This document shows positions 1 through 10,806 of a stretch of 64,000 nucleotides of DNA, piece after piece. The stretch comes from Akanthomyces muscarius (taxonomy: Eukaryota > Ascomycota > Sordariomycetes > Hypocreales > Cordycipitaceae): contig NC_079241.1 in NCBI RefSeq assembly GCF_028009165.1, forward strand, positions 434,001 through 498,000. The letters are read 5' to 3'. The notes under the pieces are model-generated. The model did no database searches and had not been told where the DNA came from. It saw nothing but the letters and a program-made list of their open reading frames with translations. The position numbers and the translations under genes are program-made. The stretch's first letter is position 1. The number at the start of each line of letters is the position of its first letter.

Positions 1-2085
1 GCTCTCGTGGATTTTCAGGAGCAGCTTTGCCGTCTCGAGAACTGACTTGTACGATCAACTCGACGTCGTTGTTTCTTGCACCATCGGTCAGGTCACTACT
101 CTACCCCAGACAACTTGAGCCGTTACATTTATTTAGTTTTGTCAATTCACACACCCTGTAACGGCCACAATCGATATAGACACCACAGGAACCGGTAGTC
201 TTGTCATCTCGGCGCCATTATTCGTTTTAGATTGCTCGCGTGACTCGGTGCCTGGGCTGTTGTTTCTGCAGCCTTTCGCTTGGTGAAACAAAAAGTGGTT
301 GACGCTATGCACTCATCCAATCACCCCGAAACAAATGGACAAAGAATTTGACTTGTTTTTGGTAGTCATCTTTCTTTCTATTTGAATTGATAGATTTGCA
401 GCACGGCCAAGGACTGAGCGGTTGCGTATGCTTCCTTCTGTCGCGCATGGGGCCAGTGAAGATGTAGTCGGGACATGCAGCCTCCGTAAATATCGCGTCT
501 ACTATTATATTAACATGTTCAAGTATAGATTCCTTGTCAAGTGACCATTTTCCCCCAGGGCGCCACTGTTGTTTGTCGGAGACGATACCTCCGTTTCAGA
601 GCTGCCCCCTCGCCCCTGGACTGATGTTTATGCCATTCTCTCTATTACCAGGAGCATTACTTTCGGGCGACCGTGATTTGCATCTACCGCCTAACTTTTC
701 CTCTCGCTTCGCCAAGTGTCGGTTTGTTGCCTTGCCAAGGTAGACATATCTTCAACTGCCCCGACTCGTGAATCGTCTGATGACGGTCATCGCCAAGTTT
801 CTCTGTTTCGTCGCGTTTCACGTGTATCACTCCCCTGCTCATTGACGACATGCGTCCTTTGTCTCTCGTCGCCCTATATGTCTAAGCATTATTGCGCGAT
901 ATATTTTGCCTATGGCTTTGTTATCCTCTTCCCTTTTTTTTTCTTTTTTTCTCTATCTTTTTTAGCCTCGTTCGATGTTTAGGCAGCCAGACAGAGCAGC
1001 TCCGGGCCCCGTCGGCGCCCGTCGCCGGTCCACCACTTGATTTGGTTGCCCGGAGCCCCAGAGGCGGCCCGCCGGAGCGCCCGGGAGGGCCCAAAGTTGG
1101 GCGACCAAGCGAGAGGGAATTTCCCGCCACACTGACACAAGGCAACCCGAGGTTAGAAAATTCGACATTGTTGGGAAAGAAGAGTCTTTGTTTATTTTGT
1201 TCTGCGGACTAGGCCGCGCATCTAAATCTGCTGCTGCCAAAGGCATCGGGACCTCACGAGGGAACGGTCCCGTGCGGGCAGCCGGTCGCTTGTCTCACAC
1301 AGCCACGTGGACGCCAGACGACGCAGACCACTCTCCTCTCCACAGCCTCGAAATACATTTTCTCGTAAAATGCAGGGAAATAGCAACTGTGGCGGACCAT
1401 GCGTAGTGTAGCGCAGGGGAAACAACTACCCAGCACCAGTCAACATTGTCCAGCCTTGTGCATGTCATGCTTGCCTTTTGCTGCTCTCGGTGCCCAACCT
1501 GCAAGGGTCTGTCTGTCTGCCTTTTTTCCACATGGCGATATCCGAATGCAAAGGACCCAGAAAACAAGGCGACAGCATCTTCCCACATTTGGGCAGACAT
1601 GTTTGGGCTTTTGCGTTTGTACCAGTAAGGTGTCGTCCTCGGCTTGTTCCCCTCGCGGGCTGCGCCTTGGACCCAGCCAATGAAGAGGCCAACGTCACTG
1701 TCGTGAGAGCTGAATGCCTTTCACAGCCCCCAAGACGAATGCCCGCAAAAAAACTTGGCAAATGCAGCCCGCCTTGATATAACACGCGCTTCTCCTCTTC
1801 CTTGCTTTTCGGCAGCACAATACCGTTCCCACCTCAGCGTGCGCATATATGTCTTGCATTCTCTTAGTCTGAGCTTATCTGCCCGCGTTTCCTTTTTTTT
1901 TTTCCCCTTCCTTCACTTCTTCCTCTTTTCTTCGTTCCATCGCATCGCGGGCTGTCCGTGGTCGCCTGGCCTCAGCTACATATACCTATAGCTACCTCTC
2001 AGCCACGAATCCGTCGTGACATCACAACCACGCTGCTCCAACCTTCTCAACGACTACATTCCAGAAACCACAGCTGCCTCGCAAG
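1..2085. other. Gene-poor left flank with CT-rich promoter tract
   Basis: No convincing gene. The open frames here are short, overlap on both strands and show no family motif. Pyrimidine tracts at about 931-962 and 1889-1935 and the TA-rich stretch near 1977-1990 are typical of fungal core promoters and probably serve the gene starting at 2086. On the minus strand an open frame runs off the left edge (about 1-110) and could be an exon of a gene outside the window, but nothing identifies it. Confidence 0.5.
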
Positions 2086-2855
2086 ATGGGTAAATTTTCT
2101 CCCCCCTTCGGCCAACTGATTGTTGCTACGGCCGCGCCTTGCTACTCAACTGATATGCTAACATCCGATCCCTCTCAGGCCACCGCCACCCCAAGAAGAA
2201 GCTCTACCTCGAGCGTCCTCCGCCCGACGAGCTCCGCAAGCGCACCCGCGTCACACGCATCTCCCCTCCCTCACCACCGCCTCCTCCTCCTCCCTGCCCC
2301 GAGCCGGTGGTGATCTGCCCTCCTCGCGAGCCAACCCCGCCGCCGCCGCCGCCGCCGCCATGCCTGCCCGAGCCGGACCCCATCGACGTCATCGCCGTCG
2401 ACGTGGACCCCCCCTCGCCGCGCCGTCGCCATCACCACCACCGCCCCCGCCGGGACAAGGAGACCATCATCGAGCGCGATCGCTACGTGCCCGTCCCGTA
2501 CCCCGTCCGCGTGCCCGTCCCGTATCCCGTCCGCGAGCCCGTCCCGTACATTATCCGCGAGCCCGTCCGCGAGCCGCAGCAGCCCATCAACGTGCACGTG
2601 TCGGCCGAGGTCAAATCGCCCTCGCCGCCGCCGCCACCTCCCCCGCCCCAGTTTCGCTACATTGATGCGCCGCGGAGGTGCCCCCCTTCGCCGCCGAGCA
2701 CCTCGTGCGAGTCGGATGACGTGGAGCGCATTCACATTAACATTGAGGATCGCCATCGCCATCAGCATCGCCTCAAGGAGCATCCCGAGAGCCACTACGA
2801 CCACGTGCACTATGATCGTGAGCGCCGCTACGATCGCCCGTCCTACCGGTACTAG
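2086..2855 (+). CDS. His/Pro-rich low-complexity protein with PVPYPVR repeats
   Basis: Two exons, 2086-2089 and 2179-2855. The start codon is followed by one base and then an 89-nt intron (GTAAAT donor, GCTAAC branch, CTCAG acceptor). The join gives a 226-residue protein beginning MGHRHPKKKLYLERPP. The composition is extreme: a basic N-terminus, three poly-proline runs (about residues 36-42, 54-61 and 150-157), an HHHH motif in an Arg/His patch, and a tandem PVPYPVR / PVPYPVR / PVPYIIR / PVR block at about residues 104-134. A charged tail rich in His, Arg and Tyr follows. There is no signal peptide or transmembrane segment. I do not recognise the family. The PVPYPV repeat resembles structural proline-repeat proteins such as insect cuticular proteins, but that is only compositional likeness. 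It could be a disordered scaffold or metal-binding protein; function is unknown. Confidence 0.75.
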
Positions 2856-2878
2856 AGAGAGAGAGAGAGAGAGAGAGA

Positions 2879-2911
<33 letters not shown>

Positions 2912-2917
2912 CGCGCG
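2854..2917. repeat. Compound microsatellite (AG)n(GT)n(GC)n
   Basis: About 13 AG, 12 GT and 7 GC dinucleotides follow one another without interruption. The array starts inside the TAG stop codon of the upstream gene, so it forms the first part of its 3' UTR. The alternating GT/GC part could adopt Z-DNA; that is inference. Confidence 0.95.
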
Positions 2918-3107
2918 TTTGTGTGTTGTTACGAATCTAATGATGTGAATGACAAGGCAGTTTTGCCGGCATGGTCCAGCGGTAGCCACTTGTAGGGAGC
3001 CAGATACTCTGGTTCAGATATGTTTTATTGGGCCAAGGCGTGATGGATGATGGTTTTGTTTCTATTTAGTTTTAAATGACATGTAAAGAATTTTATTATA
3101 TTTCAAT

Positions 3108-6100
3108 TCACGGCATCCGCACTCGTCGTTGCCGCATTTCCGGCCGTCTGCTACTGTACGGGCTAAACGGGTTCTCCCTCAAGGCCCGCCTCGTGCTGTA
3201 GCGCCTCGGCTTGTCATCTTCCACGTCCGAGTAGTACACAATCTCGGTCGGTTCTGCTGTCACGCCCCCGTATCCTGTCTTGGGCGAGGCGCCGGCGCTG
3301 GGCTGCTGCCCAGTGAGCCACCGCATCACGTTGCCGAGCTCATTCATCCACCAGAGCCCGACCACAATCACCAGAAAGGTGACGGGCAGCGCCACCACCC
3401 AAAACAGCCACTGGCTGTAGTCCATGTCCCGAACATCCGACGTGTTCATGCCAAAGATGCCGGCCACCGCGCTCAGCGGCAGGAAGATGATGGTGACAAT
3501 GGTGAACGCATACACGGCATTCTCCTGTCGGTCCTTGGTCCAGTCCATCTTGAAGGCAATGGTCCGTTCCAGGTCATCGACGTATTCAACGTACCGTCTA
3601 AACTCAAAGTCGCGCTGATCAAGTTGTCTCGAGTTTTCCGTCAAGAGCAACCCGCGGAAGCCATTCTTGTCTGTGGGGGAGACCTTCAGAGTGTAATCGA
3701 GACTGGTATAGTCTTCTTCTTTGCGGGCTTCCGTGTAGTACTCGTTGCGTGTGTGTCTGGAATAATTGCCGTGCCTTGCCCGAGGCATGTAGTCATCATC
3801 ACCGGCTCGGAAGAAGTCTGTCATTGCGTTTGCATACATGGTTTGCCTCATGGTTGCGATAATGTGTCGCTGACGAGTCACCGTCCTGCGAACGGCCGAG
3901 AGTTCTCGCCGAACAAGATCGATTCGGTGCTGGTACGATCTATCGGACGGTTTTGTCGTAATGTCATTGTCCTGTGATAAGTTAGTCCTCATGCACTTTT
4001 TCAGGAAGATGGTGTGCCATTTTACCAATGATGCTAGGTACTGTGAATACGTCTCGTTGATGTCGTCGGGCTGCGACGTGCGGTCTTGCATCAGCTTAAG
4101 CACAGCCAGGGAAGCGATTTCAAAAGGTTGCAAAACGACGCTGTCCAGCAGGTTGTGCACGGGAAGAGCCTGGATCATGATATCCATTCCGTCACTCAAA
4201 AGCCGCCTTTCCGCAATGGAAATGTGTGACTCCCATGAACTGTCCCGAGCACGACACAGAACCAAGCCGCTGACAATATGAAGCCAGGCTGTGACAAACT
4301 GCCGCGGCGCCTCAAGCTTGACGCGATGCTCTTTCGGCACATGCGACATGATGGCCTGGAAAGCTTTAATCTTGGGGAAGATCGAACGCAACGACATCAG
4401 AACGTTTTGCTGGTAAGCCTCCAAGTCGCGCCGCTCGCGACGAGAGGCCGTCATTTCGGCGGCCTTGTCAGGTCTGCTAGAAGCGCAAGCCAAGTCCGAG
4501 ATAGCGCCCCAAAACTTGCCCGTCGTGGGCCCATCGCATGTCAACGGGAGGAACAGCTGGAACAGAGACTCTGCCATATTGAACAGCTCTACCCCGTCCT
4601 CGTATTCCCGTTTGCGAGCATCATTCTTCTCATCCACCACTTTGACACCTTCGAGTTTCAACTTTTCCAATGCTGTACCGTGCGAGACGTCTGTACAGTC
4701 GCTGTAGGCAGCTTGGGTGGCGTATGCTGGTTGTTCCGTCAAAAACTTGTCAGCAGCTTCCAATTGCAACTTGAGTTCGGATTGTATAGCAGGCAGCTTC
4801 TCTTCTTTTTCGCTGCTTTGGATCATAAGTGCCAGTGTGTGTAACGGCGCGCCACTTTTGATTGTGTTTGCATTCATCGCCTCCTCCTCTGCTGTTGGCA
4901 AAGCTCGTGAAGCTATAGGGATATCGCGACTGTACGATGTTAGACAAGTCACGATAAATGACTGGCAATAATGATACTCACTCTGTTATCAACGTCAACA
5001 CCACATTCCTATGCCGCTTAACACTCAAAAACTTGAGGAGCTTAGGCCAGTCTCTGGCAGTCAAAACAGTGTCTTCTTTTTTAAATTCCAGCGCCATGGG
5101 CCAAAAAGCCGTAAATTGAGCAATGAAATCCTAGCTCAGTTAGATTGCACTTCGAGTGTGGCAAAGATCCGTACTTACAAACCATGTAGGACACTGTTCA
5201 GGGCTAAAAGTCCACGTCAAGGAGTTTCCGTACTTGACAAGGATCTGACCCGTGGCTGAAGCGGCCGAGAGTCCCCGAGACGGTTCAGAAATAAGTCTGA
5301 TTACATCGCCCTCAAGCCTCGCTCGCGGCATATTGCCGCATGTCACAAGTAGACCTGCCCTGGAGTCAGTATCGACAAACAAAAAAAAATCACAGCATGC
5401 ATCTTACTGTCTCCAAGCACCAAGCACCACAGTTGCTCAATGTGAAAGCATTCTCCCTTGTTTGCAATCCCCAATTCGCAGACTGCTTGTCCCATGTCTC
5501 TCTGTTGTGTAGTTCTGGAGTATTGGGCTTGCAGCAATGTCTGAGAAGGAAACGATGCCAGATTCGAGCCTGCCAGAAGCCCGGAGTATTGCTTCAGTAT
5601 GAAGAATGGCATGCACAGCCATCGGACCATCATAGGTAAAGACTCGTCTCGATCAACGTCGAGCTTTTTCTTTCGGGATTCAAGTGGTGTCTGCAGAAAC
5701 TGAGGCTCCATGTAGCCGACATTCACACCTTTGGGATTGGACCGCGATTTGACGCACAATCGGGTAACATCAGCACGAAGCCGGTTCATGGCTCGCCTTT
5801 CTGTATCTGACACATGTACTCGGCGTGGAATTTCGGTCTCGAAGCTGTTAGCCCATTTGTACTGCCTGCTTCAAGTGGCACTAGGTCTTACCCAGAATTC
5901 GTCAAAGTTCATGACGTCTTGTTGAATATGCCTGCACTCGTGTCAGTCGTGTAACCCAGCAGGCGATTTGCTTGACATACAGCCACTTGAAGAGTTCACC
6001 ACTTCCATTGTGGACCTCGGTGAGCTGAGCTGTGTGGCTACCCCCCGTCTCTGCGTCGCCTGTGTACCGCGAATAATAAACTCGCTTGACTCTCGAGTCA

Positions 6101-6876
6101 TCCGTCAATCGATTCGCATCCGCCAGCGAGGTGTCTGGATCAGCAGACGTAGTATCAAAGCTCAAGGAGTCGCTATTGTTTAACGCATCGGACTTGTCAC
6201 AGTTGAAGCTAAAGTCTTCATAATTTTCCCAATCTATGACATCCTGCGTCATCGAATAGATGGCTCGTGCGGAAGGGGATCTGCTGTATGAGCGAGTCCT
6301 TCTGGCGCGGATAGGAGGAGGGGGAGAACTGTCTCGACCGCGAGCATCGATGTCGCTTCCATCCGACTCTGGAGATACAAAGGCATATCTCGTTTCCTCT
6401 GTTGGGTGCTCTCTTCCCGTGGCATGGCGGACTCTTTCTTCTCTACTTGTACGCTCCACGAATACTGGGTGAGGTCCCTGTATGCCAGGCGGGGAGGGGC
6501 TGGCCCTGTATCTAGAGGTAGGCAGAGCTACTTCTTCGGCAAACATGGCAGAGCGCGGCTCTACGTTTGCCATGATTGGAATCACCTCCTCCGTACGTTC
6601 TACCGCCGTCGGCACATAGCGACTGTAGCTGACAACGGGACGTTGTCGCCGCGAACGTGAGCTACGTCGGCGAGGATGATAATATGCATCATGTCTGGAT
6701 GGTGGTGGTGCATTCCGCCTGCTTGGTTCTTCCACATAATAGCTGCGTCGTTTCTGAAAGCGTTAGTTTAACACTCCAACAGAAGGCAATGAGCTGCCTA
6801 CTGGCTCGGCACGATAGGCCCGATAGTTCGCAGGCCGTGCTCGACGGTCTTCTTCACTGCTGTAGTACGGGAACAT
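3108..6876 (-). CDS. CorA-like metal ion transporter (fungal, long N-terminus)
   Basis: Member of the CorA/MIT family of divalent-cation channels, in the fungal subfamily with a long cytosolic N-terminus. Exons in transcript order: 6876-6802, 6753-5981, 5931-5892, 5861-5408, 5354-5179, 5130-4982, 4929-3108; joined 1162 residues. Residues 1-280 are Arg/Ser/Tyr-rich and probably disordered. The middle carries family stretches such as WLHIQQDVMNFDEFW, RDMGQAVC and LVLGDSLLVTCGNM. The C-terminus has two membrane helices, with the hallmark GMN at about residues 1049-1051 closing the first, then a second helix rich in V/L/W and an Arg-rich tail. Six introns are 48-53 nt, except a 30-nt candidate (5862-5891) that contains an in-frame TGA if retained. 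The start is uncertain: 6876 is the only ATG in frame in the first exon, but that frame is open further upstream. Substrate (Mg, Zn or other) cannot be told from sequence. Confidence 0.85.
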
Positions 6877-7375
6877 ATTTCGAGGGTGCTCGCTTTGGTA
6901 TTCGAGCCAAGTTGGAGTGTGGACAAAGCCTCCGTCTCGGTATCTGGCCCCTGAGCGGGAGCCAGGGCCGGGCCGTTTGAAGAGGCTGGGATGCGCTGCT
7001 TACTCCCAGCTAGCTTCATTTCGCCAGCTGCAATAGTGGCTCAGCTGTGTGGCACAGCATGAGCAGCAGCAGTTTAATACAGAGGCCAATGTATATAAAT
7101 ATATATGTATACATATCCCGTGGCTCACCTAGAAACTAACTAGACAGCTATCAGACTTTATACGATTTTTCTTGCTATTTCCTTTGCAACCAGTGGCGAC
7201 ATATCCAAGGTTGTTTACTTTGACCTCCGAGTTCAGTGGGGGCGACTGTGCCAACAAGGCTGCTAGCTGCCACTTCTCTTGCGCCAGCCAGGCACCACTT
7301 CCAACACCGTCATCCCGCCGCCAACGTCTTTGATCATCACACACTCTGTCTGCGCACTCTCGCAAGATCGTCACG
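6877..7375. promoter_or_regulatory. Divergent promoter, CorA-like / thioredoxin-PITH
   Basis: About 500 bp between two head-to-head genes. An AT-rich stretch with repeated TATA-like steps lies at about 7088-7118. No other gene is visible. Part of the left end may be coding for the CorA-like protein if its start lies upstream of 6876. Confidence 0.5.
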
Positions 7376-8507
7376 ATGAGCAAAACGATATTTATTAGCT
7401 CTCCGGAGCAGCTTGGGACTGTATTTCAGTCGACCCCGATTGTCGTTGCCAATAGTAAGCTGTACCCCTCGTCACCCCGCCGAACAGCTCTTAGTTGCGC
7501 GTTGCTCGCCCGGCACCGCGCCCTCGCTTGACGTCTTGACGTTGCTGACCCTCCGATTCTGCGCCCTAGTATTTTCCGAGTCGTCAGAACTAAGTGAGCA
7601 ACTGTCCACCGTATACGAGTCCCTCTCCCACTCTCTTTCGCGCGCCGGCAAAATTTCCTTTGTCAAGATCGACTTTGATAAAAATGACGAACTCGCCAAG
7701 AGCCACGGCGTGACCAAGGCGCCGAGCTTTCTCATCTTCCGCGATGGCAAGGTCAGAGATAGAGCCCAAGGCACGAACCCACTCGAGCTTAGAAAATTTG
7801 CCGAAAAGATTGCCAAGGAAGCCCAGGCTCTCGAGTCGGGATCCAGCAGTGCCGCCGCGTCCGGCTGGAGAGGAGCAGAGCTGCCCCGCGGTTACAGCGA
7901 CATTACGGATCAGGTCGAAATCAGAGACTGCGAGGTTCTGAACGCCGACGACGGAGCCGGAACTGTCCGTACCTTGTTCGATACTGCGAAGCCCACCGCA
8001 CTTGACAAGGGCAAGGAAACGGGTAGCGCAGCCAAAGATTGGGTGCAGAGCGGTTCGGATGACCAATTATTGCTCTACATTCCCTTCCAGTCAACTATTA
8101 AGCTGCATACCGTCCAGGCAAGAAATCATTTTCTCGTGGGCTGGGAAGTTGTGCTGACATTGCGATAGTTGACTTCGTTGCCATCGCCTGACGATGAGGG
8201 TGAGGTCTCGAGACCACACGTCATTCACCTCTTCATCAACCGTCCACAAAACATGGACTTTGCTGAAGCAGACGACTCTGAGCCGACTCAGGTCATCAAC
8301 CTCGGGCCTAGCGACTGGAACGACGATGGAACCGCCACCATCTCCTTGCGCTTTGTCAAGTTCCAAAAGACCTCGACAGTCATTCTGTACGTCCAGCAGG
8401 GCGACGGAGAGGCCGAAGCTGTTCGTTTGGACAGAGTCAGGCTGATTGGCGAGGCTGGCACAAAGCGGGAAATGGGTAACCTGCAGAAGGCTGGCGATGA
8501 AGAATGA
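7376..8507 (+). CDS. Thioredoxin-like PITH-domain protein lacking the CxxC
   Basis: Exons 7376-7454, 7570-8117 and 8169-8507 give 321 residues with the TXNL1 architecture: an N-terminal thioredoxin fold (about 1-105) and a C-terminal PITH domain (about 130-300, with LLLYIPFQSTIKLHTVQ and VIHLFINRPQNMDF). In TXNL1 relatives the PITH domain docks on the 26S proteasome and the thioredoxin domain is an active reductase. Here the position of the WCGPC motif reads S-S-E-L-S (residues 31-35), so both catalytic cysteines are serine. The fold is otherwise kept, including VKIDFDKNDELAKSHGV and the cis-proline loop TKAPSFLIF. The first intron (7455-7569) contains no hidden CxxC in the continuing frame. 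The second intron (8118-8168, 51 nt) starts with GC instead of GT (CAG/GCAAGA) and ends TAG; GC-AG introns are a known minor class, and splicing restores the PITH frame. Probably a non-enzymatic paralogue. Confidence 0.88.
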
Positions 8508-9586
8508 ACCTTTTTTGCCAGGCTTTATCGAATCAATCGAATTATCATAGCCTGCGCCGACGGCGTTACGGGAATATTAAACGATGCATGCAAATGAGGA
8601 GCTATTGGTGTTGGCAGGATCCTGTCGGAAGTCTCCCAATTCAGTTGGTCCAAAATAGAAACAAAGTGTTGGAATTCGCTGAAGATGTAATGTGATTGTA
8701 ATGCAATGCATGGAATTCTTTGGAACCATTTCACAGGAACAAGAAAGAATTACGTCCAGGGTTTAAATATGTCCTGCCTCCCTACCGCGGCATCTGTGGA
8801 ATAGCACAAGACACCAGTTTGGTAGAGTGGCGGGCTGCAATTATATTTTCTCTGGGGCATAACTGACGCTTCGATGTATCCATTGAGAAGGATTCGAGCA
8901 ACACGGGTAAAAATTTCGAGTTATGCCAGCCGCACGAAGAGAAAAGGAAAAAAGAGAAGCGTAGCTTCGGCGCGCGCGTGAAGATTTTTATGGGCAACCC
9001 AGCCCACGCGATGATTAGTCATCTGGATACTGTAGGGTAGCTCTGCGTTACGAGAGCTTGAACTCGCGTGCTCATCCGTGCGAAAAATTCTTGATTCAAC
9101 CGTCTTTTTGTTGGTGTGAGTACTCTAGGACTTGCGTCTATACTTTTTAGCACGTTTGAAAATGTAGTGGACACACACTGCAGCTTTGGTATGAATTATT
9201 TGACGTCGCAGTGATATTATTGATGGTAGAACTAGATGATAAATGAGATGCAGGCATGTGTCGAAAATGACACACTCAGCAGAGAACCGCTACTCAAAAT
9301 AAAACCGACAGATAGTAGAAAGCCAATACAATGCAATTATTTAACTGTACAATATCCTTGTTTCTTGTCACTGGTGTTGCTGAAAGGCTCGCCACTTACA
9401 CGTGCTAGGCAGCGCCAGGCAGGCAGCGCTATGACCGCACTAGCCACATGCCGTCACAACTTGCGCCACAGTGACGTCCACCAAAGACCTTGAACTGACG
9501 ACGAACGTTGCAAGTTCAACGTCGAGCGCATTTCTTGCATTTTACATCGCACCATAAAACAGGCATATTCGTCTGTACTTGCCAAA
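8508..9586. other. Intergenic, tandem genes
   Basis: 3' flank of the PITH gene and promoter of the J-domain gene. No open frame with coding character and no RNA gene recognised. The sequence is moderately AT-rich, with no repeat of note. Confidence 0.6.
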
Positions 9587-10400
9587 ATGTCGGCTCCGCC
9601 TCCTAACTATTGTAAGTGTCACCCTCGGCCTCTCACGCAACACCCCGCAAGACTGACACGAGGCCTCCAGATGCGATCCTGGAAGTAGCCGAAAATGCGC
9701 CTCTGGATCGGATCAGAGAGGCATACAAGAGGTATATTCATCCGGAAGCTCCCCTAAACCTACAACAATATGCTAATCCAATTTAAACAGAGCTGCACTC
9801 AAGACACATCCCGATCGCGTCCCCGACGGCTCGCCTGACCGGCAAGAGCGCACTCGCAAGTTCCAGCTCGTCAACGACGCCTACTACACGCTCTCCGACC
9901 CGACCCGCCGCCGCGAGTACGATGCGCAGCGCAAAATGTTCAACCGCGCGCCGTCGAGCGACCCCTTTGCCGAGGCCGACGACGACGCGCCGCCCGAGTA
10001 CTCAGCCGGCGGCGGCACCAGCCCGTACTCGTGGGCGTGGAATTTCTTCACCAAGGGCAATGCCAGCGGGGCGGAGCGCGAGCAGACGGAGAATGCCCAG
10101 TTTCGGGATGTGTTTGAGGAGATGATGCGCGAGCAGGGCATGGCCGAGGACGGGACGAACCGCCCGACCAACAAGTTTTGGAGCATCGTCGGCGGCCTTA
10201 GTGGTGGCGCGCTCGGCTTCATCGTCGCGAATGTGCCTGGTCTGGTGGCGGGCGCCGTGGCAGGCAATAGGCTCGGCGCGGTGCGGGATGCCAAGGGGAA
10301 GAGTGTGTTTGCCGTGTTCCAGGAACTTCCGCAAGACGACCGAACTCGGCTGCTCAGCCAGCTTGCAGCAAAGGTGTTTAGCCATGCGACTGGTATATAA
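9587..10400 (+). CDS. J-domain (DnaJ-like) co-chaperone
   Basis: Exons 9587-9611, 9671-9731 and 9791-10400 (introns 60 and 59 nt) give 231 residues. The N-terminal J domain covers about residues 8-75, with helix II ending AYKRAALKT, the invariant HPD at 35-37 and a helix III ending in LVNDAYYTLSDPTRRREYD. J domains stimulate Hsp70 ATPase. There is no G/F-rich region or zinc finger, so this is a class III (C) protein. The C-terminal part has a Gly/Ala/Val-rich stretch (about 165-195, GGLSGGALGFIVANVPG) that could be a weak membrane helix or glycine-zipper-like segment. This layout resembles fungal J proteins of unknown client. The partner Hsp70 and compartment cannot be fixed from sequence. 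Confidence 0.88.
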
Positions 10401-10806
10401 ATATGCCGGCCACGAGTCGCTATTGGCACTGTGCCTCGGCCGCTCAACATAGTAGACCCGCTCTCTCTAGGTAGCCTAATTAGATAGAATTACTTGCGAT
10501 ACCCGTAAACGCTTTCCCCTCCTCGTGATGCCCAAGTCATACATTGTCACGACAAGCAAGTGAGTTGGTGAGGATTCAGTTAGATTGCAGCCAGAGACAC
10601 GATAAGCATAATGCATGTGGCCGAATATCATGGTATGAAACAAGAAACAAAGTACATTTTTACCCTGACACCAGATTTAAATCTCATAAACTCCTTGACC
10701 CACCGGTTTCCTGATCTACAGCAAAGCCATATCTTGCCCGTAGTCAAGGTATCATAATCCAATCGCGGACCCCTGAGCCATCCTTATGCTCATGCAACTA
10801 TATATC
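10401..10806. other. Convergent 3' flanks
   Basis: Region between the 3' ends of the J-domain gene and SMB1. AT-rich pieces fit 3' UTRs and polyadenylation signals. No gene seen. Confidence 0.6.

Noticed and set aside
1..118. Minus-strand open frame running off the left edge
   Set aside because: About 36 codons with a possible TAG acceptor, but too short and without any motif to call an exon.
2965..3035. tRNA-like A box (TGGTCCAGCGGTAG) followed by GGTTCA
   Set aside because: No acceptor stem pairing, anticodon arm or proper T-arm can be drawn.
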